From: Burkholderia cenocepacia
GTDB taxonomy: Bacteria; Pseudomonadota; Gammaproteobacteria; Burkholderiales; Burkholderiaceae
Direction: 5' to 3'
DNA length: 64,000 bases
Assembly (NCBI RefSeq): GCF_014211915.1
Contig: NZ_CP060041.1
Location: 992,001 to 1,056,000, forward strand
This document shows, one piece after another, positions 9,183 through 17,554 of this stretch (positions within the stretch are counted from its first letter, which is position 1; each line of letters begins with the position of its first letter). The translations under genes and the position numbers were made by a program. A model generated the notes under the pieces. The model ran no database searches. It had not been told where the DNA came from and saw only the letters and a program-made list of their open reading frames with translations.

Positions 9183-10055
9183 ATGAGCATCGTACAACGT
9201 GTGCGGCTTGTACGGGTATTTTCCACCACCGACGAGGGCGGCAATCCGGCCCCGGTTGTGCTCGACGCGAACGGCTGGTCCGACGCGCAAATGAAAGAGG
9301 TGGCCCGCGCGTATGGTCTGGAAAGCGGGTTTGTGATGCGCGCCGTCGATCCGCACCATGATTTTCGCTTCCGCTTTTTTGTGCCCAACCACGAGATGGA
9401 GATGTGCGGACACGCGACGCTGGGCGCATTGTGGCTGCTGCGTCACACGGGCGCGTGGCGCACGAACACGGCGCTGATTGAAACGCTGAGCGGCAGCGTC
9501 GAAGCGCGGTACGACGCGTCCGACGCGCGGATCGAAGTCAGCCAGCCGGCGGGACGCGTCGAGCTGGTTGTCGACGCGGCGCTCATTGCCAGGACACTCG
9601 ATGCATTGAACCTCGATGCGGGCGATCTGCTGCCGCTCGACATCGTCAACGCAACGACGAGCCGCACCAAAACGCTGGTGCCGGTCCGCACGACCTCACG
9701 GCTGAATGCGATCATGCCGAAACTCGACACAATCGAAGCGCTATGCGACGCGCTGTCGTCGACCGGTCTGTATCCGTTTGCGCTGGATGCCAATGCACCG
9801 CACGTGTTCGAGGCACGGCAATTCCCGCGCGCGTCCGGCTATCCGGAAGACGCGGCGACCGGCATCGCAGCGGCAGCGCTCCTGTACGGCGCGCATCGCC
9901 ATGGGCTCGTCACCGGAGCGGGACGCGGCATCGTCGTGCGTCAGGGTGTGGCGATGGGACGCCCGTCCGCGATCACGGTGAACTTTCGCGATCCGGCCGA
10001 TGAAAGCAGCGGTTGCTGGCTCAGTGGCCCGGTTGGTCTGATGGACGAGGCCTGA
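9183..10055 (+). CDS. PhzF-family isomerase/epimerase-like protein
   Basis: 290 residues of the PhzF / diaminopimelate-epimerase-like fold: FSTTDEGGNPAPVV at the N-terminus, the ESGFV loop (the PhzF catalytic glutamate lies in this position), MEMCGHATLGALW in the first half, and YPEDAATGIAAAAL in the second. PhzF itself isomerises trans-2,3-dihydro-3-hydroxyanthranilate, but most family members have unknown substrates and no other phenazine gene is present. The ATG at 9183 follows GGGAG. The next gene starts 3 bp after the stop, suggesting coupling with the ATPase regulator. It is divergent from an AraC gene. Confidence 0.85.
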   Translation: MSIVQRVRLVRVFSTTDEGGNPAPVVLDANGWSDAQMKEVARAYGLESGFVMRAVDPHHDFRFRFFVPNHEMEMCGHATLGALWLLRHTGAWRTNTALIETLSGSVEARYDASDARIEVSQPAGRVELVVDAALIARTLDALNLDAGDLLPLDIVNATTSRTKTLVPVRTTSRLNAIMPKLDTIEALCDALSSTGLYPFALDANAPHVFEARQFPRASGYPEDAATGIAAAALLYGAHRHGLVTGAGRGIVVRQGVAMGRPSAITVNFRDPADESSGCWLSGPVGLMDEA

Positions 10056-10058
10056 GTC

Positions 10059-11540
10059 ATGTTGCTAGGCACACTCGAAGTCGATTTGTCGACGCGCTCG
10101 TTACGACGTGATGGGAAGGCTATCCATGTCGGTTCGCGTGCATTTGACGTGCTCGCGGTACTGTTGTCGGCGGCGGGCCGTCTCGTCACGAAAGACGAGT
10201 TGATGGCCGCGGTCTGGCCCGGCACGGTAGTCGAAGAAAACAATCTGCAGGTCCATATTTCCGCGTTGCGAAAATTGCTCGGACCGCAACGCGACCTGAT
10301 TGTGACCGTACCCGGTCGCGGTTACCAACTGACGCAGAGGTCAGCCCCGACCGCGAATTTGACGCCGGCTACACCGCCCAGGCAGGGCGACAGCGATATT
10401 CCGCGACGGCACGGGGCGCTCACGGGACGCGACAGCCTGGTCTCCAATATTGCTGCAATACTGGACACGACGCATATATTGACACTGGTGGGCGCCGGGG
10501 GAGTCGGGAAAACGAGCGCGGCAATCGAAGTTGCTCATGCGGCAGTAAGCGGCCGTTTTGATATCACGCGCTTCGTCGCGCTTTCCGATGCTGCCTCTCC
10601 AGAAGCGGTCTTGCAGAAAATCGCGACGGCATTCGGCCTGCCGATACGGGACGACAGGTCGGCAGTCGACGCGCTAGTCGCAGCTTTGCCGCGAGACCGC
10701 ACGCTGCTGGTGCTGGACAACGCCGAGCACGTCATCGATGCAGTCGCTCGACTGGTCGATTCAGTTTGCATGCGGCTTGGCAACTTGCGGGTACTCGTCA
10801 CGAGCCGTGAGCCGTTGAGGGTATCAGGTGAGAGTGTCTTCCACGTGCGTCCGCTCCAGGTGCCGCGTCCGGAGTCATCCATCGCAGAGCTGCTGGATTG
10901 TGAGGCAGTGCAGATGTTCTTGCAGCGCGCGCGACAGTCGGGTTGCGACCTTGATACTTTAAGAAAAAGCGCTCGTCTCGTTGGCGATATCTGTCGTCGG
11001 CTCGACGGTAATCCACTGGCGATCGAAATGGCAGTCGGGCGTATCGGTGCATTGGGCGTTCGAGGTGTTCACGGATTTCTCGACGATCGCTTCAAGTTGC
11101 TGACGCGGGGATACCGGACGGCGCTTGCGCACCACCAGACGTTACAGGCCAGCTTCGATTGGAGCTTTGCGTCGCTGAGCCCGTCGAGTCAGAAGTTATT
11201 GGGTCACGTTGCGGCATTCCAGCGTGCTTTTACGTTCGAGGCATTGCGTGCGCTGGTATGCGATGCGCGGTATACGCTGTCTGACGTTGCCGGCGACATT
11301 GCTGAACTGACCGAGAAGTCGCTGGTGAGTGTCGAGCCGGGTAACGGCGAACATCGATTCTTTCTTTCCGAATCCGCCCGAGCATACGCGTTGCAAAAGC
11401 GTCGCATCGGAGGGAAGGACATTCGAATGTTCGCGCACTATGCCGGGTACCACTTCAGTGCTTGTGAGGAAGCGTCGACCATTGGAACGGATGCGTTCAA
11501 CGAGAAAGTGGAAGAGCGGGAGCTTGCCTGCGCCATCTGA
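10059..11540 (+). CDS. winged-helix / NTPase transcriptional regulator, short form
   Basis: 493 residues. Residues 1-95 form an OmpR/PhoB-type winged helix (GSRAFDVLAVLLSAAGRLVTKDEL, ending VPGRGYQLTQ). A STAND-like ATPase follows with Walker A GAGGVGKTS and Walker B LLVLDNAEH, then LVTSREPL and GNPLAIEMA. The family normally continues with several hundred residues of TPR-like helices, but this protein stops soon after the winged-helix-like part of the ATPase module. It is either a natural short version or a truncation. Composition is lower in G+C than the neighbours (31 of 60 bases at 11341-11400). It starts 3 bp after the PhzF-like stop. The signal is unknown. Confidence 0.78.
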   Translation: MLLGTLEVDLSTRSLRRDGKAIHVGSRAFDVLAVLLSAAGRLVTKDELMAAVWPGTVVEENNLQVHISALRKLLGPQRDLIVTVPGRGYQLTQRSAPTANLTPATPPRQGDSDIPRRHGALTGRDSLVSNIAAILDTTHILTLVGAGGVGKTSAAIEVAHAAVSGRFDITRFVALSDAASPEAVLQKIATAFGLPIRDDRSAVDALVAALPRDRTLLVLDNAEHVIDAVARLVDSVCMRLGNLRVLVTSREPLRVSGESVFHVRPLQVPRPESSIAELLDCEAVQMFLQRARQSGCDLDTLRKSARLVGDICRRLDGNPLAIEMAVGRIGALGVRGVHGFLDDRFKLLTRGYRTALAHHQTLQASFDWSFASLSPSSQKLLGHVAAFQRAFTFEALRALVCDARYTLSDVAGDIAELTEKSLVSVEPGNGEHRFFLSESARAYALQKRRIGGKDIRMFAHYAGYHFSACEEASTIGTDAFNEKVEERELACAI

Positions 11541-11876
11541 GCATATAAGGCAATGGTAGGCCTCGACCCGCTGACGCGGCCTGAATGAATTGCAGCGAGC
11601 GGTTGAATCCGCCGCCCACAAGGGACAGTCGACATTGCGGAAAGCCAGCGTCCGCGCCATCGCTTTACGACGTGTAGCCCGTCAGGAAAACCCTGATCGA
11701 CTCCGCAGGCTGCCCGTTTTCAGCTGTTTTTCCCCTGTCGATACCGGCCGCGCCGCCGCCCGCCTCAGCGATATCCCGCACCCGCGCGATTGCGCTCCAG
11801 CAAGCCTTTCAGTCCGTGCATGTAGCTAAAGCAGGTATGGTGCAACGCAGTATTTTGCGTCCAAGGCTTAATTTTT

Positions 11877-11891
11877 ATACCCATCAGGTAT
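11877..11891. promoter_or_regulatory. BenM/CatM-type LysR binding site (ATAC-N7-GTAT)
   Basis: The sequence reads ATAC, seven bases, GTAT, which is exactly the consensus described for BenM and CatM, the muconate/benzoate-responsive LysR regulators of Acinetobacter. Its centre (11884) is about 66 bp before the transcription start expected from the promoter candidate at 11913-11943, the usual position of a LysR recognition site. The regulator gene itself is not in the window. Confidence 0.55.
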
Positions 11892-11912
11892 CGAAAAGCG
11901 CGACCAAAAGTA

Positions 11913-11943
11913 TTGGACGCGCCATTTCCCCGCCGCGTATAAA
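11913..11943 (+). promoter_or_regulatory. candidate catA-ben promoter
   Basis: TTGGAC at 11913-11918 and TATAAA at 11938-11943 with a 19-bp spacer, a little long for a sigma-70 promoter but typical of activator-dependent ones. The start would fall near 11950, leaving about 230 nt of untranslated leader before catA. Confidence 0.4.
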
Positions 11944-12181
11944 TCCGTTCCATGAACAGCCCACGCAGCGCGCCCCGCGTCCTCCGCCGCCCGAGATCGC
12001 ATCGAAACCTGCGTCGTCAATCTGTCGGCGAGCCGCCAGCGCAAGTTGTCCGCGGCCACGATGCATGGCCCGATGCCGATGCTCGATGCGTACCTCGCAC
12101 CCGCGAAGGACTGACGAAAGTCGCGCGGTAATTCGAATCTGGCAAGGACCGTCAGCCCCAAATACACATGGAGACAGCATC

Positions 12182-13132
12182 ATGAGCGTCAAAGTTTTCG
12201 ACACGACGGAAGTGCAGGATCTGCTGAAGGCCGCATCGAACGCGGCCGGGAATCGCGGAAATGGCACGAACGGCGACGCACGTACGCAGCAGATCGTGCT
12301 GCGCCTGCTCGGCGACCTGTTCAAGGCGATCGACGATCTCGACATCACGCCCGACGAAGTGTGGGCCGGCGTGAACTACCTGAACAAACTTGGTCAGGAT
12401 GGCGAAGCGGCGCTGCTCGCGGCCGGTCTCGGTCTCGAGAAATATCTCGACATCCGGATGGACGCCGAGGACAAGGCGATCGGCCTCGACGGCGGCACGC
12501 CACGCACGATCGAGGGGCCGCTGTACGTGGCGGGCGCCCCGGTGCGCGACGGCGTCGCGAAGATCGACCTCGATGCGGACGACGGCGCGGGCCCGCTCGT
12601 GATCCACGGCACGGTCACGGGCCTGGACGGCAAGCCGATCGCCGGCGCGGTGGTCGAATGCTGGCATGCGAACTCGCACGGCTTCTATTCGCATTTCGAC
12701 CCGACCGGCAAGCAGAGCGACTTTAATCTGCGCGGCGCGGTGAGGACCGGCGCGGACGGCAAATACGAATTCCGCACGCTGATGCCGGTCGGCTACGGCT
12801 GCCCGCCGCAGGGCGCGACGCAGCAACTGCTGAATCGCCTCGGCCGCCACGGCAACCGCCCCGCACACGTGCACTTCTTCGTCGACAGCCCCGCTCACCG
12901 CAAGCTGACGACGCAGTTCAACATCGACGGAGATCCGCTGATCTGGGACGACTTCGCGTATGCGACGCGCGAGGAGCTGATTCCACCCGTGACCGAAAAG
13001 ACCGGCGGCACCGCGCTCGGCATGAAGGCCGACGCGTACCAGGACATCGAGTTCAACTTCGTGCTGACGCCGCGCGTGCAGGGCAGGGACAACCAGATCG
13101 TCGAGCGCCTGCGCGCGTCCGCCACCGCATAA
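12182..13132 (+). CDS. catA: catechol 1,2-dioxygenase
   Basis: 316 residues, typical for intradiol catechol dioxygenases. The four Fe(III) ligands are visible by comparison with Acinetobacter CatA: Tyr169 (HGFYSHFDP), Tyr205 (GYGCPP), His229 and His231 (RPAHVHFF). It cleaves catechol between the hydroxyls to cis,cis-muconate in the cytoplasm. The ATG at 12182 follows GGAGA at suitable spacing; the frame upstream is open but non-coding. It is first in a rightward cluster with benABCD, so catechol made by BenABC/BenD is processed at once. catB and catC, needed for the next steps, are not in the window. Confidence 0.95.
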   Translation: MSVKVFDTTEVQDLLKAASNAAGNRGNGTNGDARTQQIVLRLLGDLFKAIDDLDITPDEVWAGVNYLNKLGQDGEAALLAAGLGLEKYLDIRMDAEDKAIGLDGGTPRTIEGPLYVAGAPVRDGVAKIDLDADDGAGPLVIHGTVTGLDGKPIAGAVVECWHANSHGFYSHFDPTGKQSDFNLRGAVRTGADGKYEFRTLMPVGYGCPPQGATQQLLNRLGRHGNRPAHVHFFVDSPAHRKLTTQFNIDGDPLIWDDFAYATREELIPPVTEKTGGTALGMKADAYQDIEFNFVLTPRVQGRDNQIVERLRASATA

Positions 13133-13249
13133 CCGCCGGCGGCACGGCGGCGCGCGAGCGCCACCGCTGCCGGCCGGTCACCCCGAGATTCAACCGATAC
13201 CGATGCGAGCGTGCTTGCAGGACGCGGCACGCGCATGGGAGGAGCCATC

Positions 13250-14608
13250 ATGTCCGCCACGATCGACCACACCAACGACCTGGATCATCTGCTGGAAACC
13301 GCCGTGCAGGATGACAAGGAGGCCGGCATCTTCCGCTGCCGCCGCGACATCTTCACGAACGCGGAGCTGTACGAGCTCGAGATGAAGCACATCTTCGAGG
13401 GCAACTGGGTGTACCTGGCGCACGAAAGCCAGATTCCCGACAACAACGATTACTACACGACATGGATCGGCCGCCAGCCGATCGTCATCACGCGCGACAA
13501 GACCGGCGAGCTGCATGCGGTCATCAATGCGTGTGCGCACAAGGGCGCGATGCTGTGCCGCCGCAAGCACGGCAACAAGGGTAGCTTCACGTGCCCGTTC
13601 CACGGCTGGACCTTCTCGAACACCGGCAAGCTGCTGAAGGTGAAGGACGAGAAGACGACCGAGTATCCGGTGCAGTTCAACACGCACGGCTCGCACGACC
13701 TGAAGAAGGTCGCGCGCTTCGCGAACTATCGCGGCTTCCTGTTCGGCAGCCTCAACGCCGACGTGTTGCCGCTCGAGGATTACCTCGGCGAAGCGCGCGT
13801 GATCATCGACCAGATCGTCGACCAGGCGCCGAACGGGCTGGAAGTGCTGCGCGGCAACTCGTCCTACATCTACGAAGGCAACTGGAAGATGCAGATGGAG
13901 AACGGTTGCGACGGCTATCACGTGAGCACCGTGCACTGGAACTATGCGGCGACGATGGGCCGCCGCAAGGAAGACGGCACCAAGGCGGTCGACGCGAACA
14001 GCTGGAGCAAGTCGGTCGCGGGCGTGTACGGCTTCGACCACGGCCACATCCTGCTGTGGACCCGGACGATGAACCCGGAGGTGCGGCCCGTGTACCGGCA
14101 TCGTGACGAGATCAAGGCGCGCGTGGGCGACGTGCAGGCCGATTTCATCGTGAACCAGACGCGCAACCTGTGCGTGTACCCGAACGTGTTCCTGATGGAC
14201 CAGTTCAGCACGCAGATTCGTGTGGTGCGGCCGCTCGCGGTCGACAAGACGGAAGTCAGCATCTTCTGCTTCGCGCCGAAGGGCGAGAGCGAGGCCGACC
14301 GCACGACGCGGATTCGCCAGTACGAGGATTTCTTCAACGTGACCGGCATGGGCACGGCCGACGATCTCGAGGAGTTTCGCGCGTGCCAGGCCGGCTATGC
14401 AGGCATCACGGCGATGTGGAACGACCTGTCGCGCGGTGCGCCGCTGTGGGTCGACGGGCCGGACGAGAACGCGAAAAAGATGGGGCTGAACCCGCGCATT
14501 TCGGGCGAGCGCAGCGAGGACGAAGGGCTGTTCGTGTGCCAGCACGAACATTGGGTGAACGTGATGCGCGATGCGCTGAAGAAGGAACGCGGGGAGGTGG
14601 CGGCATGA
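13250..14608 (+). CDS. benA: benzoate 1,2-dioxygenase, large (alpha) subunit
   Basis: 452 residues. Rieske [2Fe-2S] ligands Cys95-x-His97 and Cys115-x2-His118, then the mononuclear iron region [12 protein letters not shown] with His224 and His229. Overall sequence and partner genes fit benzoate rather than toluene-type dioxygenases. With BenB it forms the hydroxylase that converts benzoate, O2 and NADH-derived electrons to the 1,2-cis-dihydrodiol. The ATG at 13250 follows GGAGGAG; earlier in-frame starts (13211, 13235) lack this. The stop overlaps the benB start (ATGA). Anthranilate dioxygenase AntA is the main alternative, but the downstream benD argues for benzoate. Confidence 0.92.
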   Translation: MSATIDHTNDLDHLLETAVQDDKEAGIFRCRRDIFTNAELYELEMKHIFEGNWVYLAHESQIPDNNDYYTTWIGRQPIVITRDKTGELHAVINACAHKGAMLCRRKHGNKGSFTCPFHGWTFSNTGKLLKVKDEKTTEYPVQFNTHGSHDLKKVARFANYRGFLFGSLNADVLPLEDYLGEARVIIDQIVDQAPNGLEVLRGNSSYIYEGNWKMQMENGCDGYHVSTVHWNYAATMGRRKEDGTKAVDANSWSKSVAGVYGFDHGHILLWTRTMNPEVRPVYRHRDEIKARVGDVQADFIVNQTRNLCVYPNVFLMDQFSTQIRVVRPLAVDKTEVSIFCFAPKGESEADRTTRIRQYEDFFNVTGMGTADDLEEFRACQAGYAGITAMWNDLSRGAPLWVDGPDENAKKMGLNPRISGERSEDEGLFVCQHEHWVNVMRDALKKERGEVAA

Positions 14609-15093
14609 GCTTCGATTACCGGACGATTTGCGCGGCGCTGTATCGCGAGGCGCGCCTGCTCGACGATCGCGAGTGGGACGCGTGGCTGACCTGCTACACG
14701 GAAGACGTCACGTACTGGATGCCCGCATGGGACGACGATGACCGGCCGACCGACGATCCGCGCAGCGAGATCTCGCTGATGTATTACGCGGATCGCGGCG
14801 GCCTCGAGGATCGCGTGTTCCGGATCAAGACCGAGCGCAGCGGCGCATCGACGCCCGAGCCGCGCACCAGCCACAACGTGACGAACGTCGAGGTGCTGGC
14901 CGAACGCGACGACGAGGTCGACGTGCGCTACAACTTTCACACGCTGAACCACCGTTACCGCGTGACCGATCACTTCTTCGGCACGATGTTCGTCACGTTG
15001 CGCCGCGCGGGCGACGCGCTGCTGATTTCACACAAGAAGATCGTGCTGAAGAACGACTACATCCGGCAAGTGCTCGACATCTATCACGTCTGA
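14605..15093 (+). CDS. benB: benzoate 1,2-dioxygenase, small (beta) subunit
   Basis: 162 residues of the ring-hydroxylating dioxygenase beta family: [18 protein letters not shown] near the N-terminus, [15 protein letters not shown], and [13 protein letters not shown] near the C-terminus. It has no redox centre and provides the structural half of the alpha3beta3 hydroxylase. It is translationally coupled to benA through an ATGA overlap, and benC begins 39 bp after its stop with a strong ribosome binding site. Confidence 0.93.
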   Translation: MSFDYRTICAALYREARLLDDREWDAWLTCYTEDVTYWMPAWDDDDRPTDDPRSEISLMYYADRGGLEDRVFRIKTERSGASTPEPRTSHNVTNVEVLAERDDEVDVRYNFHTLNHRYRVTDHFFGTMFVTLRRAGDALLISHKKIVLKNDYIRQVLDIYHV

Positions 15094-15132
15094 TGCCGTT
15101 GGTTTGCCATGAAAGGAAGTGGAGGTGACGCG

Positions 15133-16155
15133 ATGTCCAGCTACAAGATTGCATTGAACTTCGAGGACGGGGTGACCCGCTTCATCGACTGCAAGGCCGG
15201 CGAGAAAGTACTCGACGCGGCCTTCCGCGCGAAGATCAACCTGCCGATGGATTGCGCCGACGGCGTGTGCGGTACCTGCAAGTGCCGCGCCGAGAGCGGG
15301 CACTACGACCTCGGCGACGATTACATCGACGATGCGCTGACCGAGGACGAAAAGGACGGCGGCCTCGTGCTGACGTGCCAGATGGTGCCGCAAAGCGACT
15401 GCGTGATCGCGGTGCCGACGTCGTCGGTCGCGTGCAAGACCGGGCAGAGCGCTTTTGCCGCGACGGTCACGAAGGTCGAGCAGCACAACGATGCGGCCGT
15501 CGTGCTCGAACTCGACGTCGGCGCGAGCGCGCCGGCGTTCCTGCCGGGCCAGTACGTGAACATCGGCGTGCCGGGCAGTGGCCAGCATCGCTCGTATTCG
15601 TTCTCGTCCGCGCCGGGCGACACGAAGGTCGGATTCCTGATCAAGAAGATTCCCGGCGGGGTGATGAGCACGTGGCTCGAATCGGCGAAACCCGGCGACA
15701 CGCTCGAACTGCACGGGCCGCTCGGCAGCTTCTACCTGCGCGACGTGCAGCGGCCGCTGCTGTTCCTTGCCGGCGGCACGGGCCTCGCGCCGTTCCTGTC
15801 GATGCTCGAAGTGCTCGCGCGCAGCGGGTCGCAGCAGAAGGTGCACCTGATCTACGGCGTGACGCGCGATCTCGATCTCGTGCTGGTCGATGCGATCGAA
15901 GCGGTTGCGTCGAAGCTGCCGAACTTCAGCTTCGCGACGGTCGTTGCCGATGCGGCGTCGAACCACGCGCGCAAGGGCTGGGTCACGCAGCATATTCCGG
16001 CCGACGCGCTGAACGACGGCGACGTCGACGTGTATCTGTGCGGGCCGCCGCCGATGGTCGATGCGGTGCGCCAGTATTTCGACGACGCAGGCGTGAAGCC
16101 GAACAGCTTCCACTACGAGAAGTTCACTCCCAACGTCACGGCAAAGGCGGCATGA
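15133..16155 (+). CDS. benC: benzoate 1,2-dioxygenase reductase (ferredoxin-FAD)
   Basis: 340 residues. An N-terminal plant-type ferredoxin domain (CADGVCGTCKC, with the fourth cysteine in LVLTCQM) is followed by a ferredoxin-NADP reductase-like domain with the FAD motif RSYSFSSAP and the NAD site LAGGTGLAPFLS; the C-terminus contains YLCGPPPMVDAV. It carries electrons from NADH to the BenAB hydroxylase. The ATG at 15133 follows GGAGGTGACG. The stop overlaps the benD start (ATGA), so the operon is tightly coupled. Confidence 0.94.
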   Translation: MSSYKIALNFEDGVTRFIDCKAGEKVLDAAFRAKINLPMDCADGVCGTCKCRAESGHYDLGDDYIDDALTEDEKDGGLVLTCQMVPQSDCVIAVPTSSVACKTGQSAFAATVTKVEQHNDAAVVLELDVGASAPAFLPGQYVNIGVPGSGQHRSYSFSSAPGDTKVGFLIKKIPGGVMSTWLESAKPGDTLELHGPLGSFYLRDVQRPLLFLAGGTGLAPFLSMLEVLARSGSQQKVHLIYGVTRDLDLVLVDAIEAVASKLPNFSFATVVADAASNHARKGWVTQHIPADALNDGDVDVYLCGPPPMVDAVRQYFDDAGVKPNSFHYEKFTPNVTAKAA

Positions 16156-16928
16156 CCATGCAACGATTCTCCGGCAAGGTCGTCGTCGTCACCGGCGCGG
16201 CGCAGGGCATCGGCCGCGGTGTCGCGCTGCGCGCGGCAGCCGAGGGCGGCAAGGTGCTGTTCGTCGATCGCGCGGATTTCGTCGCTGACGTGGCGGCCGA
16301 GGCGGCCGGTGGCGAGACGGCAGGCTTCGTCGCCGATCTCGAGACCTATGAGGGCGCGCACGCGTCGATCGCGTATGCAGTGCAGCGGTTCGGCGGCATC
16401 GACATCCTGATCAACGGCGTTGGCGGCGCGATTCGCATGCGGCCGTTCGCCGAGTTCGAGCCGGCGCAGATCGACGCGGAAATCCGCCGCTCGCTGATGC
16501 CGACGCTCTATGCGTGTCACGCCGTGCTGCCGCACCTGCTCGCGCGCGGCGGCGGCACGATCGTCAACATCTCGTCGAACGCGACGCGCGGCATTCGCCG
16601 CGTGCCGTATTCGGCGGCGAAGGGCGGCGTGAACGCGCTGACGTCGGCGCTCGCGATGGAATATGCGGAACACAACATCCGCGTCGTCGCCACCGCGCCG
16701 GGCGGCACCAGCGCGCCGCCGCGCCGCGTGCCGCGCAATGCGGCCGGCGACACCGAGCAGGAACAGGCGTGGATGGGCGAGGCCGTGCGGCAGGTGACGG
16801 AATCGACGTACTTCAAGCGCTACGGCAGCCTCGACGAGCAGATCGCGCCGATCCTGTTCCTCGCGTCGGACGAGGCGAGCTACATCACCGGTACGGTGCT
16901 GCCGGTCGCGGGCGGCGATACGGGTTGA
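16152..16928 (+). CDS. benD: cis-dihydroxycyclohexadiene-carboxylate dehydrogenase
   Basis: 258 residues of the short-chain dehydrogenase family: cofactor loop TGAAQGIGRG, INISS-type strand (IVNISSNATRG) and catalytic YSAAK. In this operon it oxidises the benzoate cis-diol, with decarboxylation, to catechol and NADH. The start overlaps the benC stop by 4 bp. It ends the benABCD set; a GC-rich hairpin follows 12 bp after the stop. Confidence 0.92.
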   Translation: MTMQRFSGKVVVVTGAAQGIGRGVALRAAAEGGKVLFVDRADFVADVAAEAAGGETAGFVADLETYEGAHASIAYAVQRFGGIDILINGVGGAIRMRPFAEFEPAQIDAEIRRSLMPTLYACHAVLPHLLARGGGTIVNISSNATRGIRRVPYSAAKGGVNALTSALAMEYAEHNIRVVATAPGGTSAPPRRVPRNAAGDTEQEQAWMGEAVRQVTESTYFKRYGSLDEQIAPILFLASDEASYITGTVLPVAGGDTG

Positions 16929-16940
16929 AGGGCGTTGACG

Positions 16941-16965
16941 GTGCACGCGCCGCAGCCGCGTGCAC
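16941..16965. terminator. hairpin after benD
   Basis: Perfect 9-bp arms GTGCACGCG (16941-16949) and CGCGTGCAC (16957-16965) with a 7-nt loop, directly after the benD stop. No T-run follows, so it may be a Rho-linked end, an mRNA-stabilising hairpin, or a partial terminator before the RidA gene. Confidence 0.4.
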
Positions 16966-17017
16966 GACGACCCTCACATAACCGGCCGGCGCGGCAAGCG
17001 CGGCCACGGAGACATTC

Positions 17018-17416
17018 ATGAGCAAACGCGAAGCGATCATCCCGGCCGGCATGGAAGCCGTGTACGAAAAAATCGGCTATGCACCGGCAATCAAGGTTCG
17101 CGATACCGTTTACGTGTCCGGCCAGGTCGGCCGCGACGCGGCGATGCAACTGGTCGAGGGCCGCGAAGCCCAGATCGTGCAGGCGTTCGAGAACCTGAAG
17201 CGCGTGCTGGATGCCGGCGGCGCATCGCTCGACGACGTGGTCGACCTCACGACCTTCCATACCGACATGCGTGACCTGCCGCTGTTCATGCAGGTGCGCG
17301 ACCGCTATTTCCATGCGCATCCGCTGCCGGCGTGGACGGCCATCGGTGCGCACATGCTCGGCGGCTCGCCCGGCTATATCGTCGAGATCAAGGCGGTGGC
17401 GGTGCTGCAGCGGTGA
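17018..17416 (+). CDS. RidA/YjgF-family protein
   Basis: 132 residues with the RidA fold signatures: VYVSGQVGRDAAMQLV near the N-terminus, FENLKRVLDAGGASLDDVVDLT in the centre and PAWTAIGAHMLG near the C-terminus. Family members are trimeric deaminases of reactive enamines/imines, or enzymes in aromatic catabolism. The conserved arginine of true RidA (in the R-x-x-x-x-x motif near the C-terminus) is not evident, so it may belong to another YjgF subgroup. It follows the ben genes by about 90 bp on the same strand, with a hairpin between. Confidence 0.85.
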   Translation: MSKREAIIPAGMEAVYEKIGYAPAIKVRDTVYVSGQVGRDAAMQLVEGREAQIVQAFENLKRVLDAGGASLDDVVDLTTFHTDMRDLPLFMQVRDRYFHAHPLPAWTAIGAHMLGGSPGYIVEIKAVAVLQR

Positions 17417-17423
17417 TCGACGG

Positions 17424-17519
17424 CTATCGTTGCGCGGGAACCCCGCTTGCCGCAGACAGGGCCGCGCGTCCGATGCCCGAAGACACGCCGGTCACGACGA
17501 CCACGGTAGGGTTCGACAT
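17424..17519 (-). pseudogene. short-chain dehydrogenase relic
   Basis: A 31-codon fragment beginning with an ATG at 17519 behind a good ribosome binding site (AAGGAA). It reads directly into a Rossmann N-terminus, TVVVVTGVSSGIGRA, the cofactor loop of short-chain dehydrogenases. After that loop the sequence degenerates and stops at 17424, only 7 bp from the end of the convergent RidA gene; about 200 residues of the enzyme are missing. It lies 35 bp downstream of the RND transporter gene on the same strand, so it was probably the last gene of that operon before a deletion removed the rest. Confidence 0.7.
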
Positions 17520-17554
17520 GGTTGTTTCCTTCGAGCGGATGGACGGTGGAAGGG

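Larger units (their letters stand above)
11541..12181. other. regulatory interval and long leader of catA-benABCD
   Basis: 641 bp without a supported gene between the ATPase regulator and catA. The first ~300 bp look like decayed or non-coding DNA. The second half carries the BenM/CatM-type site, a promoter candidate and an apparent leader of about 230 nt before catA. A 5-bp inverted repeat ACGCA / TGCGT (11845-11849, 11856-11860) lies just upstream of the BenM-type site. A frame open from about 11955 to 12113 reads plausibly as a protein C-terminus but has no start codon; I do not call it. Confidence 0.6.

Noticed and set aside
11590..11829. A short rightward frame after the ATPase regulator that might be a relic of the missing C-terminal half.
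   Set aside because: No TPR-like pattern or start is convincing; I left it as part of the gene-free interval.
11955..12113. A possible C-terminal fragment of an unknown protein upstream of catA.
   Set aside because: No start codon and no recognisable family; it may be chance in GC-rich sequence.
11816..12181. An in-frame N-terminal extension of catA of about 120 residues.
   Set aside because: The extension has no similarity to CatA, and a ribosome binding site precedes the ATG at 12182.
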